DNA of 64,000 nt from Cyanobium sp. CZS25K (GTDB lineage: Bacteria > Cyanobacteriota > Cyanobacteriia > PCC-6307 > Cyanobiaceae): the NCBI GenBank assembly GCA_030373325.1, contig JAUCZB010000004.1, positions 124,001 through 188,000 on the forward strand, given 5' to 3'. Both the position numbers and the translations under genes were made by a program. How positions within the stretch are numbered: the stretch's first letter is position 1; every line of letters begins with the position of its first letter. Positions 50,615 to 61,006 of the stretch are shown here, in pieces. The notes under the pieces were generated by a model. The model worked only from the letters and a program-made list of their open reading frames with translations, made no database searches and was not told the origin of the DNA.

Positions 50615-50632
50615 ACCTCTCCTGACATCGCG

Positions 50633-51409
50633 ATGGCCGGCCACAGCAAATGGGCCCAGATCAAACGCACCAAGGCGGTGGTGGATGCCAGGCGGGGGGC
50701 GCTGTTCACCCGGCTGGGGCGGGAGATCACCGTGGCGGCCCGCGGTGGTGCGGACCCCGCCGGCAACTTCCAACTGCGTACCGCCATCGAGAAGGCCAGG
50801 CTGGCGGGGCTTCCGAACGCCAACATTGACCGGGCCGTCGCCAAGGGGAGCGGCCAGGGCGGTGGTGGCGCCGCGTTGTTCGAAGCGGTGCGCTATGAGG
50901 GCTATGGCCCGGGGGGCGTGGCCGTGCTGATCGAGGCCCTCACGGACAACCGCAATCGCACCGCCGCCGATCTGCGCCTGGCTTTCGGCAAGCACGGCGG
51001 CAATCTCGGGGAGACCGGCTGCGTCAGCTACCTGTTCGAGCAGCGGGCCGTGGTGCGGCTGGCCCTCCCCCTGGCCGACGAGGAGAACCTGCTGGAAAGC
51101 CTGCTGGTGCTTGAGGAGCGGGGCGGCCCGGCGGTGGCCGGCTACGTCATCGACCCCGAAGGCGTCGATGTGTTCGGCGCCTATGCCGACCTCGAAGCCC
51201 TCCAGGATGGGCTGCGGCATCAGGGCCTGCCGCTGGCGGGTTGGGAGCACCGCTGGATCGCTTCGCTGCCGTGCCGCCTCGAGGACGTCGGGGTGCTGAC
51301 CAGCTGCTTGCGCATGCTGGACGTGCTGGAGGATCTCGACGACGTGCGCAGCGTCACCGCCAATCTCGAGGCGGACGACGCCCTGATGGAGGCGGCGATC
51401 CTCAGCTGA
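50633..51409 (+). CDS. yebC: YebC/PmpR family (DUF28) regulatory protein
   Basis: Conserved bacterial protein reported as a transcriptional regulator and recently as a translation factor for proline-rich or stalled ribosomes. The 258-residue sequence has the start [50 protein letters not shown] and [16 protein letters not shown]. It overlaps the end of the convergent glgX gene by eight bases. Confidence 0.94.
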   Translation: MAGHSKWAQIKRTKAVVDARRGALFTRLGREITVAARGGADPAGNFQLRTAIEKARLAGLPNANIDRAVAKGSGQGGGGAALFEAVRYEGYGPGGVAVLIEALTDNRNRTAADLRLAFGKHGGNLGETGCVSYLFEQRAVVRLALPLADEENLLESLLVLEERGGPAVAGYVIDPEGVDVFGAYADLEALQDGLRHQGLPLAGWEHRWIASLPCRLEDVGVLTSCLRMLDVLEDLDDVRSVTANLEADDALMEAAILS

Positions 51410-53528
51410 GGCCACCGCGCGTTTCGTCTCCCTGGGGAAGCCGCTCGACCAGCACGCAGGTGGAGCGCGCCTCCACCCGGCAGCGGTCGCCCTGGATCGG
51501 CTCCGGGGCGTCGAAGCCGGTGATGGCCTCGGGGCCGGGCCTGGCGGTATCGATCCAGCGGCCCCAGGTTCCGGCCGGCCCTTCCGCCCCAGCAGGGATC
51601 GCGAAGCTGAGCGGTTCCCAGTAGGCGTTGAACAGGGCATGCAGCCGGAAGCGCCCGTGCAGGCTGGTGACCGTGACGGCCAGGGAGCGGGAGGCGTCGC
51701 TCCAGTCCGGTTGGTGCAGCTCCACCCCGTGCCAGGTGATCTGGGACTCCCGCAGCAAGCCCGCCAGGCTGATCTCCTCTGCATCGCTCACCACGTCACG
51801 ATGCAGGCGGAAGGCGATCAGCTCCTGCACGAAGCGCAGCAGGTCGCCGTGGCGCTCCACCAGGGTCCAGTCGAACCAGCTGATGGCGTTGTCCTGGCCG
51901 TAGGCGTTGTTGTTCCCCTGCTGGCTGCGCCCCACCTCATCACCCATCAGCAGCATCGGTGTGCCGATGGACAGCAGCAGCAGGGTGAGGAAGTTGCGGC
52001 TCTGCCGCTGCCGCAGGGCCGCGATGGCGGGGTCGTTGCTGGGGCCCTCCACGCCGCCGTTCCAGCTGGCGTTGTCGTCGCTTCCGTCGCGCCCCTGCTC
52101 ACCGTTGGCGTCATTGTGCTTGTGGTCGTGGCTGACCAGATCGGCCAGGGTGAAGCCGTCGTGGCAGGTCACGAAGTTGATGCTGGCCTCCGCTTCCCGC
52201 CGCTTGTGGCCGTAGAGATCGGGGCTGCCGGTGAGGCGCTGGGCCAGGGCCGGCACCATCGCCGGATCGCTCTTGAGGAAGCGGCGCACGTCGTCGCGGA
52301 AGCGGCCGTTCCACTCCCGCCAGCTGTCGCCCACGAACTGGCCCACCTCGTAGAGCCCGGCGGCGTCCCAGGCCTCGGCGATCAGCTTGGTCCCCGCCAG
52401 CACCGGATCGGTGTCGATGTCGAACAGGATCGGCGGCAGCGGCATCGGCTGGCCCGTCTCGTCGCGGGAGAGCACGGCCGCCAGATCGAAACGGAAGCCG
52501 TCCACGTGCATGTGCTGCACCCAGTGGCGCAGGCTGTGGCGGATCAGGCGCCGCACCACCGGATGGTTGGCATTGAGGGTGTTGCCCGTGCCGGTCACGT
52601 CCAGATAGCGGCTCCGGTCCGCCTCCAGCAGGTAGTAGTCGGCGTTGGCCAGGCCCCGGAAGCAGAAGGTGGGGCCGTCGGCCGCTCCTTCTGCGGTGTG
52701 GTTGAAGACCACGTCGAGAATCACCTCGATGTTGGCCCGGTGCAGGGCCTTGACCAGATCCCGGAATTCGTCGAGGGGACCGAGCGGGTCCTGACGGGAG
52801 CTGTAGGGGCGGTGGGGAGCGAAGAACGACACGGGCTGGTAGCCCCAGTAGTTGACCAGGCCGTCGGGGGCGTCGCAGGGATCGAAATGGAACACGGGCA
52901 TCAGCTCCACGGCCGTGATGCCCAGGGTCTGCAGGTAGGGGATCTTCTCGATCAGCCCGGCGTAGGTGCCGGCCCTGTCCGGCGCCACCCCGGAACTGGG
53001 ATGGCAGGTGAAGCCGCGCACATGCATTTCGTAGATCACCGCTTCGCTGGAGGGCCGCTGCAGGGGGCGATCACCCTCCCAGTCGTAGGCGTCCAGGTCG
53101 GCCACCACGCTCTTCATGGCGGTGGCCATGGCGCTGCCGGCCTGGCCGCCCTGGCGGCGGCTGTACCCCGGTGGCATCACCACCGCCAGCCCGTAGGGAT
53201 CGAGCAGCAGGCGGCCGGGGTCGAAGCGCATGCCCTGCTCTGGCGCGAAGGGGCCATGGACCTTGTAGCCGTAGATCTGGCCGGCCTTGAGGCCTCCGAC
53301 CAGGGCATGCCAGTAGTGGATCGTCCGGTGCTGGTCCGGGGCCAGGGGGATCACCTGGCTGGGTTCGTCCGCCGCCTCGGCATCGAACAGGCACAGCTCC
53401 ACCAGGGTGGCGTCCCTGGCGTAGATGCTGAAGTTGACGCCTCCCGGCTGCAGGCTGGCCCCCAGGGGGGCGCTGCTGCCGGGAGCCACCGGGGGCGCAG
53501 CCCCGCCGGTCGTCTCGAGCGGTGCCAT
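51402..53528 (-). CDS. glgX: Glycogen debranching enzyme (isoamylase type)
   Basis: Hydrolyses alpha-1,6 branches of glycogen. The 708-residue protein has an N-terminal CBM48 domain (about 20-130), and GH13 regions [24 protein letters not shown] (nucleophile Asp), [10 protein letters not shown] (acid Glu), and [20 protein letters not shown] (transition-state Asp). The C-terminal domain follows [12 protein letters not shown]. Start ATG at 53528. nagB lies 64 bases upstream on the same strand. Confidence 0.96.
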   Translation of the reverse strand: MAPLETTGGAAPPVAPGSSAPLGASLQPGGVNFSIYARDATLVELCLFDAEAADEPSQVIPLAPDQHRTIHYWHALVGGLKAGQIYGYKVHGPFAPEQGMRFDPGRLLLDPYGLAVVMPPGYSRRQGGQAGSAMATAMKSVVADLDAYDWEGDRPLQRPSSEAVIYEMHVRGFTCHPSSGVAPDRAGTYAGLIEKIPYLQTLGITAVELMPVFHFDPCDAPDGLVNYWGYQPVSFFAPHRPYSSRQDPLGPLDEFRDLVKALHRANIEVILDVVFNHTAEGAADGPTFCFRGLANADYYLLEADRSRYLDVTGTGNTLNANHPVVRRLIRHSLRHWVQHMHVDGFRFDLAAVLSRDETGQPMPLPPILFDIDTDPVLAGTKLIAEAWDAAGLYEVGQFVGDSWREWNGRFRDDVRRFLKSDPAMVPALAQRLTGSPDLYGHKRREAEASINFVTCHDGFTLADLVSHDHKHNDANGEQGRDGSDDNASWNGGVEGPSNDPAIAALRQRQSRNFLTLLLLSIGTPMLLMGDEVGRSQQGNNNAYGQDNAISWFDWTLVERHGDLLRFVQELIAFRLHRDVVSDAEEISLAGLLRESQITWHGVELHQPDWSDASRSLAVTVTSLHGRFRLHALFNAYWEPLSFAIPAGAEGPAGTWGRWIDTARPGPEAITGFDAPEPIQGDRCRVEARSTCVLVERLPQGDETRGGLS

Positions 53529-53592
53529 CAGCCCGTCGCCGTTTCCTCCAGCCTGACCCCCCGAAGTCCTCCCGTCAGGTCAGAGCCTCCGG

Positions 53593-54327
53593 TCAGCCCA
53601 TGGCAGCGGCGTCGGCGATCACCGTGAGGGCGGGATGGAGCTGCAGCCAGCTGGCGGGCAGCTCCGGCGTGGGGGGCTGGCGCAGGGCGCGGCGCAGGAT
53701 GGCCGCTTTCTCGCCGCCGGTGACCACCAGCAGCACCCGGCGGGCCGAGAGGATCTCCGCGAGTCCCAGGGTGATGGCCCGCCGGGGGACGGCGTCGGGG
53801 TCGTCCCCGAAGGCGCCGGCGTTCTGGCGTCGCGTGGGGCCGCTGAGCTCCACGCAGCGGCAGGCCACCGATGCCTCCGAGGGGGGTTCGTTGAAGCCCA
53901 CGTGGCCGTTGAGGCCCAGGCCCAGCAGCTGCAGGCCGATGCCGCCGGCCGCCGCCACGGCGGCGCCGTAGCGACGCGCCTCGGCGTCCGGATCGACGGC
54001 CCGGCCATCCGGGAGCTGCACCCGCCCGGGGGCCAGGCGCAGGGGCTCCACCAGCTGGCGCTCCATGGTGGCGGCGAAGGAGGCGGCATCCTGCGCCGCC
54101 AGCCCCACATATTCGTCGAGGTTGAAGCTGCACCAGCCGTCACGCACCATCGCGGCCAGGGCCGGCTCCAGCCGCCCCAGCTGGCGGGCCAGGCAGGCAT
54201 ACACGGGCTCCATGGTGCGTCCGGTGGCCAGCCCCAGGGGCCTGGAAGGGCGCAGCCGGTCCGCCAGCAGCAGAGCCGCCACCCGTTCCGCCACCGCCGC
54301 CGCATCGGCGAGAACGACCCGGCCCAT
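53593..54327 (-). CDS. nagB: Glucosamine-6-phosphate deaminase (NagB-like)
   Basis: Converts glucosamine 6-phosphate to fructose 6-phosphate and ammonia. The 244-residue protein has PLGLATGRTMEPVYACLA, FNLDEYVGL with the catalytic Asp, LLGLGLNGHVGFNEPPSEAS with the catalytic His, and VTGGEKAAILRRAL. The family also includes 6-phosphogluconolactonases, but LDEYVGL plus NGHVGFNEP favour the deaminase. Start ATG at 54327 rather than 54456. Confidence 0.9.
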   Translation of the reverse strand: MGRVVLADAAAVAERVAALLLADRLRPSRPLGLATGRTMEPVYACLARQLGRLEPALAAMVRDGWCSFNLDEYVGLAAQDAASFAATMERQLVEPLRLAPGRVQLPDGRAVDPDAEARRYGAAVAAAGGIGLQLLGLGLNGHVGFNEPPSEASVACRCVELSGPTRRQNAGAFGDDPDAVPRRAITLGLAEILSARRVLLVVTGGEKAAILRRALRQPPTPELPASWLQLHPALTVIADAAAMG

Positions 54328-54356
54328 CTGGGGGTGATGAAGGGGGCCCTGCCGCC

Positions 54357-55685
54357 TCAAAGCGAGGAGTAGGGGAGGATCCTGACGCCCTGGTAGTAGT
54401 GCCTCAGGATCTCCTTGTAGTCCTCGCCGCGCAGGGCAAGGCCGTAGGCGCCCCACTGGCTCATGCCCACCCCGTGGCCATAGCCGCGGCCGCTCACCAG
54501 CAGCGTCGGTGCGGCAGGGGGCCGGGGGGTCCGCCAGGGGGCCTGAACCACTCCGGACGCCAGGGAGCGGATCCCCTCGGGGGTGAACACGCCCTCCAGG
54601 GAGGGCAGCGGGGGGAGGGACGGGTAGGCCCTGGGCGAAGCCTCGAAGTCGAACCGGGCCAGGGTGCTGCGCAGGCCCAGCCGCTGGCGCAGTTCGGCGC
54701 CGGAGAGCAGCAGCGAACCTCCGGGGCCCGTCACCCGGGCCTGGCGGATGCGGCCGGAGCTGGTGGTGGAGAGCACCTCGATGCGGAAGGCGCCGTTGAT
54801 CTCCCGGAACGCCTGGGTCAGCTTGTCGGGCTGGATGCGCAGCTGCCAGGCATGCACCGGGCTGGCCTGGTCGTAATCGGGCACACTCACCAGATAGGGC
54901 AACTGCTGGCGCCAGATTTCGCCGCTGTTGGCCGTGAGGCCGCCACTGCTGCTGTGGAAGACCGCATTGATCAGGCTGGAGCCGTGGACCAGCACCTGGG
55001 AGCGGGTGCTGCGCACCGCTTCCCGGGTGGAGTCGGTTTCGGCCTCCACCCCTTTGTAGACCTGGCTGGACACCGTGGCCTTGAGGTCGAAGGGGGCCGC
55101 GGGTCGCCGCTGGCGCAGGGCGTAGGTGCGCGCCGCCACCGCCTGCGCCCGCAGGGCCGCCAGGGGCCAGCTGGCCGGCATCTCGCTGCCCACCACGCTG
55201 GGCAGGTAGCTCTCGACGTCAATCAGGTTGATCGCCTGCAGGCGATCGCCCTCGCTGCGCACCAGCAGCCGGCCGCGGTAGCGACGCTGCTGCAGGGTCA
55301 GCAGGGCATCACCGTTGCCCCTTTGACCCGGGGCGGGATCAATCCAGGCCTGGCCGGATGGCAGCGACACCCGCCGCGGACCACCGGCCGCTCCCTCCAG
55401 CCTCGCTTCCAGGGCCGGGCCGCTGCGGCGCAGCTGCAGGCGTGCCCCCGGGGCCAGCTCCAGCAGGGTGCGGCCCGCTCCGTCGCCGACGCGCAGGGTG
55501 CCGCTGGCGGCCTCCAGTTCCAGGCTGGGGGCTTCCTGCAGCAGCACCCGCACCACGGGGGCCGGCGCCTTGGCCTGGATGGGGACGGGCCCCGCCACGG
55601 CGGCGGGGAGCAGCGCCAACGGCATGCCGGCGCGCCATCCGAAACGGAGCAAGGACACGAGTCTGCGCAAGCGACAACGGGTCAT
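54357..55685 (-). CDS. SpoIID/LytB domain protein (exported)
   Basis: A 442-residue protein of the SpoIID/LytB family, linked in other bacteria to peptidoglycan stem processing. An N-terminal signal/hydrophobic segment (about 10-32, LVSLLRFGWRAGMPLALLPA) precedes the domain (about 130-430) with LLVRSEGDRLQAINLIDVES, YLPSVVGSEMPASWPLAALR, AQAVAARTYALRQR and GRGYGHGVGMSQWGAYGLAL, the SpoIID consensus. Start ATG at 55685. Confidence 0.93.
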   Translation of the reverse strand: MTRCRLRRLVSLLRFGWRAGMPLALLPAAVAGPVPIQAKAPAPVVRVLLQEAPSLELEAASGTLRVGDGAGRTLLELAPGARLQLRRSGPALEARLEGAAGGPRRVSLPSGQAWIDPAPGQRGNGDALLTLQQRRYRGRLLVRSEGDRLQAINLIDVESYLPSVVGSEMPASWPLAALRAQAVAARTYALRQRRPAAPFDLKATVSSQVYKGVEAETDSTREAVRSTRSQVLVHGSSLINAVFHSSSGGLTANSGEIWRQQLPYLVSVPDYDQASPVHAWQLRIQPDKLTQAFREINGAFRIEVLSTTSSGRIRQARVTGPGGSLLLSGAELRQRLGLRSTLARFDFEASPRAYPSLPPLPSLEGVFTPEGIRSLASGVVQAPWRTPRPPAAPTLLVSGRGYGHGVGMSQWGAYGLALRGEDYKEILRHYYQGVRILPYSSL

Positions 55686-55799
55686 TCTGGCCGGGTCCTT
55701 CTGCCGAGGCCACTGCGCCGGCCGCAAGACCGGCCGTCGGACCGGCTGGCACCCACCGAGGCGGCGGCGTGGCAGCATGCGGCCTGAGGCACCTTGGGT

Positions 55800-56747
55800 G
55801 TGCAGGTCACCTTCCTGGGAACCAGCTCCGGCGTTCCCACCCGCGCCCGCAACGTCTCCGCCGTCGCCCTGCGCCTGCCCCAGCGTGCCGAACTCTGGCT
55901 GTTCGACTGCGGCGAGGGAACCCAGCACCAGTTCCTGCGCAGCGAGCTGCGGGTGTCCCAGCTGCGCCGGATCTTCGTCACCCACATGCACGGCGACCAT
56001 GTCTTCGGCCTCCCTGGGCTGCTGGCCAGCCTGGGCCTGGCCGGCAGCTGCGGGGGCATCGACCTCTATGGGCCGGATCCGCTGCGGGACTATCTGGAAG
56101 GGGTGATGCGCACCTCCTCCACCCGCATCGGCTATCCCCTGCGCACCCATCGGGTGAAGGAGGCCGCCGCCCGGGGCAGCCTGGTGCTCGATGACGACGA
56201 CATCACCGTGCGCTGCACGGCGCTCACCCACCGGGTACCGGCCTATGCCTACCGGGTGGATCAGAAGCAGCGGCCGGGCCGTTTCGATGTGGAGCGGGCC
56301 CGGGCCCTGGGCATTCCCCCCGGGCCGGTCTATGCCGAGCTCAAGGCGGGTCGCAGCGTCTGCCTCGACGATGGCCGGGTGATCCGCGGCGAGGCCCTGT
56401 GCGGACCGCCGCGGCCGGGGTGCAGCGTCGTCTACTGCACGGACACGGTGTTCAGCGAGGCGGCGGTGGTGCTGGCCCGGGGCGCCGACCTGCTGATCCA
56501 CGAATCCACCTTCTCCCACGGCGAAGCGGAGCTGGCCATCGCCCGCCAGCACTCCACCAGCACCATGGCCGCCCAGACCGCCCTGGAGGCGGGGGTGAAG
56601 CGGCTGGTGCTCACCCACCTGAGCCCCCGCTACGTGGCGGGGAATCCCATGACGCCCGACGACCTGGTGGCCGAGGCCCGGGCCATCTTTCCCGAGACGA
56701 TCGTGGCGAAGGACTTCCTCAGCCTCGAGGTGGGGACGGCGGCCTGA
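55800..56747 (+). CDS. rnz: Ribonuclease Z
   Basis: Cuts the 3' trailer of tRNA precursors lacking encoded CCA, as found in this window's tRNA-Val. The 315-residue protein begins [20 protein letters not shown] (GTG at 55800 preferred to TTG at 55794), has the zinc motif [14 protein letters not shown] and the flexible-arm region. C-terminal [11 protein letters not shown] completes the beta-lactamase fold metal site. Divergent from SpoIID. Confidence 0.96.
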   Translation: MQVTFLGTSSGVPTRARNVSAVALRLPQRAELWLFDCGEGTQHQFLRSELRVSQLRRIFVTHMHGDHVFGLPGLLASLGLAGSCGGIDLYGPDPLRDYLEGVMRTSSTRIGYPLRTHRVKEAAARGSLVLDDDDITVRCTALTHRVPAYAYRVDQKQRPGRFDVERARALGIPPGPVYAELKAGRSVCLDDGRVIRGEALCGPPRPGCSVVYCTDTVFSEAAVVLARGADLLIHESTFSHGEAELAIARQHSTSTMAAQTALEAGVKRLVLTHLSPRYVAGNPMTPDDLVAEARAIFPETIVAKDFLSLEVGTAA

Positions 56748-56843
56748 GCCTGCAACAGTTCGCGTGATTCGGTTCCGGCAGACCCGTCGCCCGTGATACA
56801 AGGTCTCAGTTGCGGTCCGACCGCCATTTCGCCGGCTTCTCCC

Positions 56844-57386
56844 ATGGCCCCCCTCTTTCGCTCAGCCGCCCCCCTTTCAGCCGTCTGCCGCTCCGCTGTC
56901 CGTGCCATCGCCCGGACCCTGCTGATCCTCCCCCTGGCCCTGCTGATCTGCTTCGCGGGCCCCGCGGCCGCGGCCCAGTGGAGCCCCGAACAGCTCACCG
57001 TGCCCGTCTCCCCCGACGGCACCCTGGTGACCTTCAGCGAGAAGGAGGTCAAGACCGGCCGCAAGCTCTTCAACGAAAGCTGCGGCACCTGCCACGCCGG
57101 CGGCATCACCAAGACCAACCAGAACGTCGGCCTCGACCCCGAGACCCTCGCCCTGGCGACCCCGGCCCGGGATTCGGTGGAGGCCCTGGTCGACTACATG
57201 AAGGACCCCACCTCCTACGACGGCGAGTACAGCATTTCCGACGTGCATCCCAGCCTGCGCAGCAGCGATGTGTTCGTGAAGATGCGCGACCTCGATGACG
57301 ACGACCTGCGCCTGATCGCCGGTTACATCCTGGTGGCCCCCAAGGTCCAGGGCATCCAGTGGGGCGGCGGCAAGATCTACTTCTGA
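56844..57386 (+). CDS. psbV: Photosystem II cytochrome c550
   Basis: Extrinsic lumenal subunit stabilising the oxygen-evolving cluster. The 180-residue precursor has a signal peptide (RSAVRAIARTLLILPLALLI; mature start about residue 44, AQWSPEQLTVP), one heme motif CGTCH with the axial-ligand partner HPSLRSSDVF, and ends QWGGGKIYF, as in PsbV. Heme attachment needs Ccs1/CcdA encoded at the window start. A strong terminator follows. Confidence 0.96.
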   Translation: MAPLFRSAAPLSAVCRSAVRAIARTLLILPLALLICFAGPAAAAQWSPEQLTVPVSPDGTLVTFSEKEVKTGRKLFNESCGTCHAGGITKTNQNVGLDPETLALATPARDSVEALVDYMKDPTSYDGEYSISDVHPSLRSSDVFVKMRDLDDDDLRLIAGYILVAPKVQGIQWGGGKIYF

Positions 57387-57404
57387 TCACCCGGCCCCTC
57401 TCCG

Positions 57405-57433
57405 CCGGCCGGCCTGCGCCGGCCGGTTTTTTT
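57405..57433 (+). terminator. Terminator after psbV
   Basis: Perfect 9-bp stem CCGGCCGGC / GCCGGCCGG with a CTGC loop, followed by seven T residues. Confidence 0.95.
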
Positions 57434-57452
57434 GTGCCTGGATGCCGGCGCC

Positions 57453-57848
57453 TCAGGGCGCCGGGGCCGGCAGCGATGGCGGTGGTGGCGGGGCCAGGTT
57501 GCCGGCCTCCAGCGACCCCGGCAGCTTGCTGTACCACCACTCCTGCAGGCCGGGTGCCAGCCGCTGGGGGAACAGGGTGATCACGGTGCGGGTGGGCCGG
57601 GCTCCCGGCTGCAGCAGCTCCACGGCGTAGGAGGGGCAGCGACGGGCGGCCAGGTCCGGCACGAAGCGGCGGCCGATCCGGCGCCAGCTGGGTTCCTTGC
57701 TGCGCCAGGCGAGACGGCAGCAGGGCCAGGGAAGCTCCTCCCGATCGAACAGGCGGCAGCAGGGCCCCAGGACCCGGTAGCTGTACTGGCCGCCGGGGCT
57801 GGGATGCTCGCTGCCGGAGGCCAGCACGGTGTCCACCTGGAGTGACAT
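57453..57848 (-). CDS. Unknown protein with conserved Cys pairs (131 aa)
   Basis: A 131-residue protein starting MSLQVDTVLASGSEHPSPGG, with two CC pairs (GPCCRL, PWPCCRLAWRS) that could bind a metal or form disulfides, and a Pro-rich tail (PPPPPSLPAPAP). No domain is recognised. The ATG is directly after the T run of the petF terminator on the same strand, so the gene must be read by readthrough or a promoter inside petF's end. Codon use fits the genome. Confidence 0.7.
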   Translation of the reverse strand: MSLQVDTVLASGSEHPSPGGQYSYRVLGPCCRLFDREELPWPCCRLAWRSKEPSWRRIGRRFVPDLAARRCPSYAVELLQPGARPTRTVITLFPQRLAPGLQEWWYSKLPGSLEAGNLAPPPPPSLPAPAP

Positions 57849-57872
57849 GAAAAAGCCACCCCGGAGGGTGGC
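57849..57872 (-). terminator. Terminator after petF, abutting the next ORF start
   Basis: On the minus strand the 7-bp stem GCCACCC / GGGTGGC with a TCCG loop is followed by TTTTT and then immediately by the ATG of the next ORF. It lies 54 bases after the petF stop. Confidence 0.85.
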
Positions 57873-57926
57873 GGAGAAGAACGTGACGTTCAGGGGGCGA
57901 TCCGCGTGAAGCGCCCCGCAAGGAGC

Positions 57927-58226
57927 TCAGTAGAGCTCTTCTTCGGTGTGGGTCTTGATGGTGCAGTCGGAGGTGGGGTAGGCGACGCAGGTGAGGACGA
58001 AGCCGGCCTCGATCTGGTCGTCGTCGAGGAAGCTCTGATCGGACTGGTCAACGGTGCCCGAGGTGAGCTTGCCAGCGCAGGTGGAGCAGGCGCCGGCGCG
58101 GCAGGAGTAGGGCAGGTCGATGCCCTGCTCTTCGGCGGCGTCGAGGATGTACTGGTCGTCAGGAACCTCGATGGTCTTGTTCAGGCCCTCGCTCTCATTG
58201 ACGAGGGTGACCTTGTAGGAAGCCAT
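57927..58226 (-). CDS. petF: Ferredoxin I (PetF)
   Basis: Main photosynthetic electron carrier from photosystem I to FNR and other enzymes. The 99-residue protein has the plant-type 2Fe-2S motif [17 protein letters not shown] (Cys42, Cys47, Cys50) and Cys80 in [11 protein letters not shown], and the acidic tail THTEEELY. It differs from the ferredoxin at 20549. A terminator follows. Confidence 0.97.
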   Translation of the reverse strand: MASYKVTLVNESEGLNKTIEVPDDQYILDAAEEQGIDLPYSCRAGACSTCAGKLTSGTVDQSDQSFLDDDQIEAGFVLTCVAYPTSDCTIKTHTEEELY

Positions 58227-58368
58227 GAAAGAGATTGAAGCTCACAGACACCCGGCAGCCAGGGCCTGTAGGACTCGCCCTTCCTACATCCGACAGGGGG
58301 CTTTCCCGGCGATCTTGGGCTCGCAGGCCGGGAAGCCCAATCAAAGCCAGGACACAGATCAGCGTGCC

Positions 58369-59334
58369 TTATGCAACATCCGAGGCCGAACGGATCTGCA
58401 GCAGGCCCCAGCGGTCCTGTTCGACCCGCCTTTCCACCCGCCAGCCCGCGGCCGCCAGATCCCGCTCCAGGCCAGGGGCCTGATCCACCAGCAGCCCGCT
58501 CAGGAGGCCCACTCCAGCGGGGCCCAGCAGGCGTGGGAACCAGGGAATCAGGGCCTCGATCACCGGCGCCAGGATGTTGCAGAGCAGCAGATCCGCACCG
58601 CGCCCCTCCAGCAGCTCCACCAGGGCCTCCGCCGACCCGGTGGTCACCGTCAGGGGCGCCGGACCGCCGGTCGCCGGGCCGGCGCCATCCAGCCCGTTGA
58701 GGGCGGCGTTCTCCCGTGTGGCCCTCGCCGCCAGGGGATCGGTGTCGGCGGCCGCCACGCTCGCGGCCCCAAGCCGCAGGGCGGCCAGACCCAGGATGCC
58801 GCTGCCGCAGCCCAGATCGGCCACCCGAAGCCCTCCGAGCCCCGGCCCCAGGCCTGTCCGCTGCCGCGCGCCTGCGAGGGCTTCGAGGGCCTCCAGGCAG
58901 AGGCGGGTGGTGGGATGGCTGCCGGTGCCGAAGGCGCTGCCCGGGTCGATGCGGATCACCAGGCGCCCGGCCTGCTCCGGCGGCACCTCCAGCCAGGCCG
59001 GCAGCACCAGCAGCTGCTCGCCCACCGGATCGGGCCGCCAGTGGCTCTTCCAGCTCAGGCTCCAGTCCTCGTCAGCCTGCCGTTGCCAGCGGACCTGTGG
59101 CAGCGCCAGGTTGAAGGGCTCCCCCAAAGGGGCCAGGGCCCGCTCCAGCTCCTGCCGCTGGTCGGCGGGCCAGTCGCTTTCCGGCAGCCAGGCCAGCAGC
59201 TGACGGCGCTCCGGGGCCTCCGGGGTGTGCTGCAGGGCCACCCGAGGGACACCCAGGAGCGGCAGCTTCCAGAGCAGGGATTCCTCCAGTTCGGCCGGGG
59301 CGGCCATCTCCAGCCGCCACCAGACCAGACCCAT
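58369..59334 (-). CDS. prmA: Ribosomal protein L11 methyltransferase
   Basis: Trimethylates L11. The 321-residue protein has DPGSAFGTGSHPTTRLCLEA, the SAM-binding VADLGCGSGILGLAALRLGA, and LLCNILAPVIEALIP (NPPF-like motif). The N-terminal substrate-recognition domain begins VWWRLEMAAPAELEESLLWK. It overlaps the serA stop by one base, as is common in cyanobacteria. Confidence 0.96.
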   Translation of the reverse strand: MGLVWWRLEMAAPAELEESLLWKLPLLGVPRVALQHTPEAPERRQLLAWLPESDWPADQRQELERALAPLGEPFNLALPQVRWQRQADEDWSLSWKSHWRPDPVGEQLLVLPAWLEVPPEQAGRLVIRIDPGSAFGTGSHPTTRLCLEALEALAGARQRTGLGPGLGGLRVADLGCGSGILGLAALRLGAASVAAADTDPLAARATRENAALNGLDGAGPATGGPAPLTVTTGSAEALVELLEGRGADLLLCNILAPVIEALIPWFPRLLGPAGVGLLSGLLVDQAPGLERDLAAAGWRVERRVEQDRWGLLQIRSASDVA

Positions 59335-60920
59335 CAGAGGGTGACCGGATGGGCGGCCTGGATGCCGTTGATGCCGTGGATCACCGCCAGCAGGCTGGGG
59401 GGGATCGGGTCGTCGAGACTCAGCACCATGACGGCGTCACCCCGCACGATGCGGCGCCCCACCTGCATCGAGGCGATGTTGACGTTGTGCTCACCCAGCA
59501 GGGAACCCAGCTGGCCGATGATGCCGGGCATGTCCCGATGGCGGGTGAAAAGCATGTGACGGCTCGGCGTCACGTTGACCGGGAATTCGTCGATGGTGGT
59601 GATGCGCAGCTCCCCGTCGGTGAACACCGCTCCGGTGACGCTGTGGTTGCCCCGCGGGCTGCGGGAGCTGAGCTGGAGCGAACCGCCGGCGAAGTCACGG
59701 CTGGCATCGTCCCTGACCTCGAGCACGTGGATGCCGCGCTCCTTGGCCTCCAGGGTGGCGTTGACGTAGTTGATGCTGTCCCCCAGGGCGGCCGACAGGA
59801 TGCCCTTGAGGGCGGCCACCACCAGGGGCTGGGCGGGGTGGGAGGCGAATTCGCCCTGCAGCCGCACCTCCAGCTCGCTGATCTGGCCGCCGGCCAGCTG
59901 GCTGAGCAGCAGGCCGAGGGTTTCGGCCAGCTGCAGATGGGGCTTCAGCTGCTCCATCACCTCGGGGGTCAGGCCGGGGATGTTGACGGCACTGCGGGCC
60001 GGCAGGCCCAGGAGCACATCTCGGATCTGCTCGGCCACGTCGATGGCGACGTTCTCCTGGGCTTCCTCCGTGGAGGCCCCCAGGTGCGGGGTGAGGATCA
60101 AGCGCTCCTTGACCAGGCGCAGCGGTGAATCGGCCGCCAGGGGTTCTTTGGCGTACACGTCGATCGCGGCACCGGCGATCACCCGGTTCTCGACGGCGTC
60201 GGCCAGGGCCTGTTCATCGATGATGCCGCCGCGGGCGCAGTTCACCAGCCGGGCGGTGGGCTTCATCGTGGCGAGCAACGCCGCGTTGACCAGGTTTTCG
60301 GTGTCCGGCGTGCGCGGCAGGTGCAGGCTGACGTAGTCGGCTTCGGCGAACAGCTGGGGCAGGGGCAGCAGCCGCACCTGCAGCATCTGGGCCCGTTCGG
60401 CGGAGATGAACGGGTCGTAGGCGGCCACGTCCATGCCCATGGCCCGGGCGACGCGGGCCACGTGGGAGCCGATCTTGCCGAGGCCCACCACGCCCAGAAT
60501 CTTCTTGTAGAGCTCGTTGCCCACGTAGGTCTTGCGGTCCCAGCCGCCGGCCATGGTGCTGGCGTGGGCGTGGGGCACGTGCCGCGAGAGGGAGAGCATC
60601 AGCGCCAGGGCATGCTCGGCGGCGGCGATCGTGTTCCCCTCCGGGGAATTCACCACGATCACGCCGCGCCGGGTGGCGGCGGGCACATCGACGTTGTCGA
60701 CGCCCACGCCGGCCCGGCCGATGATGCGCAGACGGTCGGCGGCTTCGATCACCTCCGCCGTCACCTGGGTGCCGGAGCGGATCATCAGGCCTTCGTAGTC
60801 GCCGATGCAGCCCACCAGCTCCTGCGGGCTGAGGCCCGTGCGCACATCCACCTGGGCGACCTGGGAGAGGATGTCGATCCCCGCCTGGTCAATGGGATCG
60901 GAGACCAGAACCTTCGTCAT
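59334..60920 (-). CDS. serA: D-3-phosphoglycerate dehydrogenase
   Basis: First step of serine synthesis; here long (528 residues) with catalytic, ASB-like and ACT domains. Motifs: [53 protein letters not shown], and the final ACT domain [20 protein letters not shown]. The order catalytic-substrate-binding, NAD domain, ASB (about 320-450), ACT (about 455-528) is typical of type I enzymes. It is coupled to prmA. Confidence 0.97.
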   Translation of the reverse strand: MTKVLVSDPIDQAGIDILSQVAQVDVRTGLSPQELVGCIGDYEGLMIRSGTQVTAEVIEAADRLRIIGRAGVGVDNVDVPAATRRGVIVVNSPEGNTIAAAEHALALMLSLSRHVPHAHASTMAGGWDRKTYVGNELYKKILGVVGLGKIGSHVARVARAMGMDVAAYDPFISAERAQMLQVRLLPLPQLFAEADYVSLHLPRTPDTENLVNAALLATMKPTARLVNCARGGIIDEQALADAVENRVIAGAAIDVYAKEPLAADSPLRLVKERLILTPHLGASTEEAQENVAIDVAEQIRDVLLGLPARSAVNIPGLTPEVMEQLKPHLQLAETLGLLLSQLAGGQISELEVRLQGEFASHPAQPLVVAALKGILSAALGDSINYVNATLEAKERGIHVLEVRDDASRDFAGGSLQLSSRSPRGNHSVTGAVFTDGELRITTIDEFPVNVTPSRHMLFTRHRDMPGIIGQLGSLLGEHNVNIASMQVGRRIVRGDAVMVLSLDDPIPPSLLAVIHGINGIQAAHPVTL

Positions 60921-61006
60921 GTCCGGCAGCGGTGCAGGGGGCGGGGGGGAGGCCCCAGGGGGGCAGGCCGGAGGTGCAGTGTAGAGAGCGGTGCGGAGAC
61001 GAGCCC

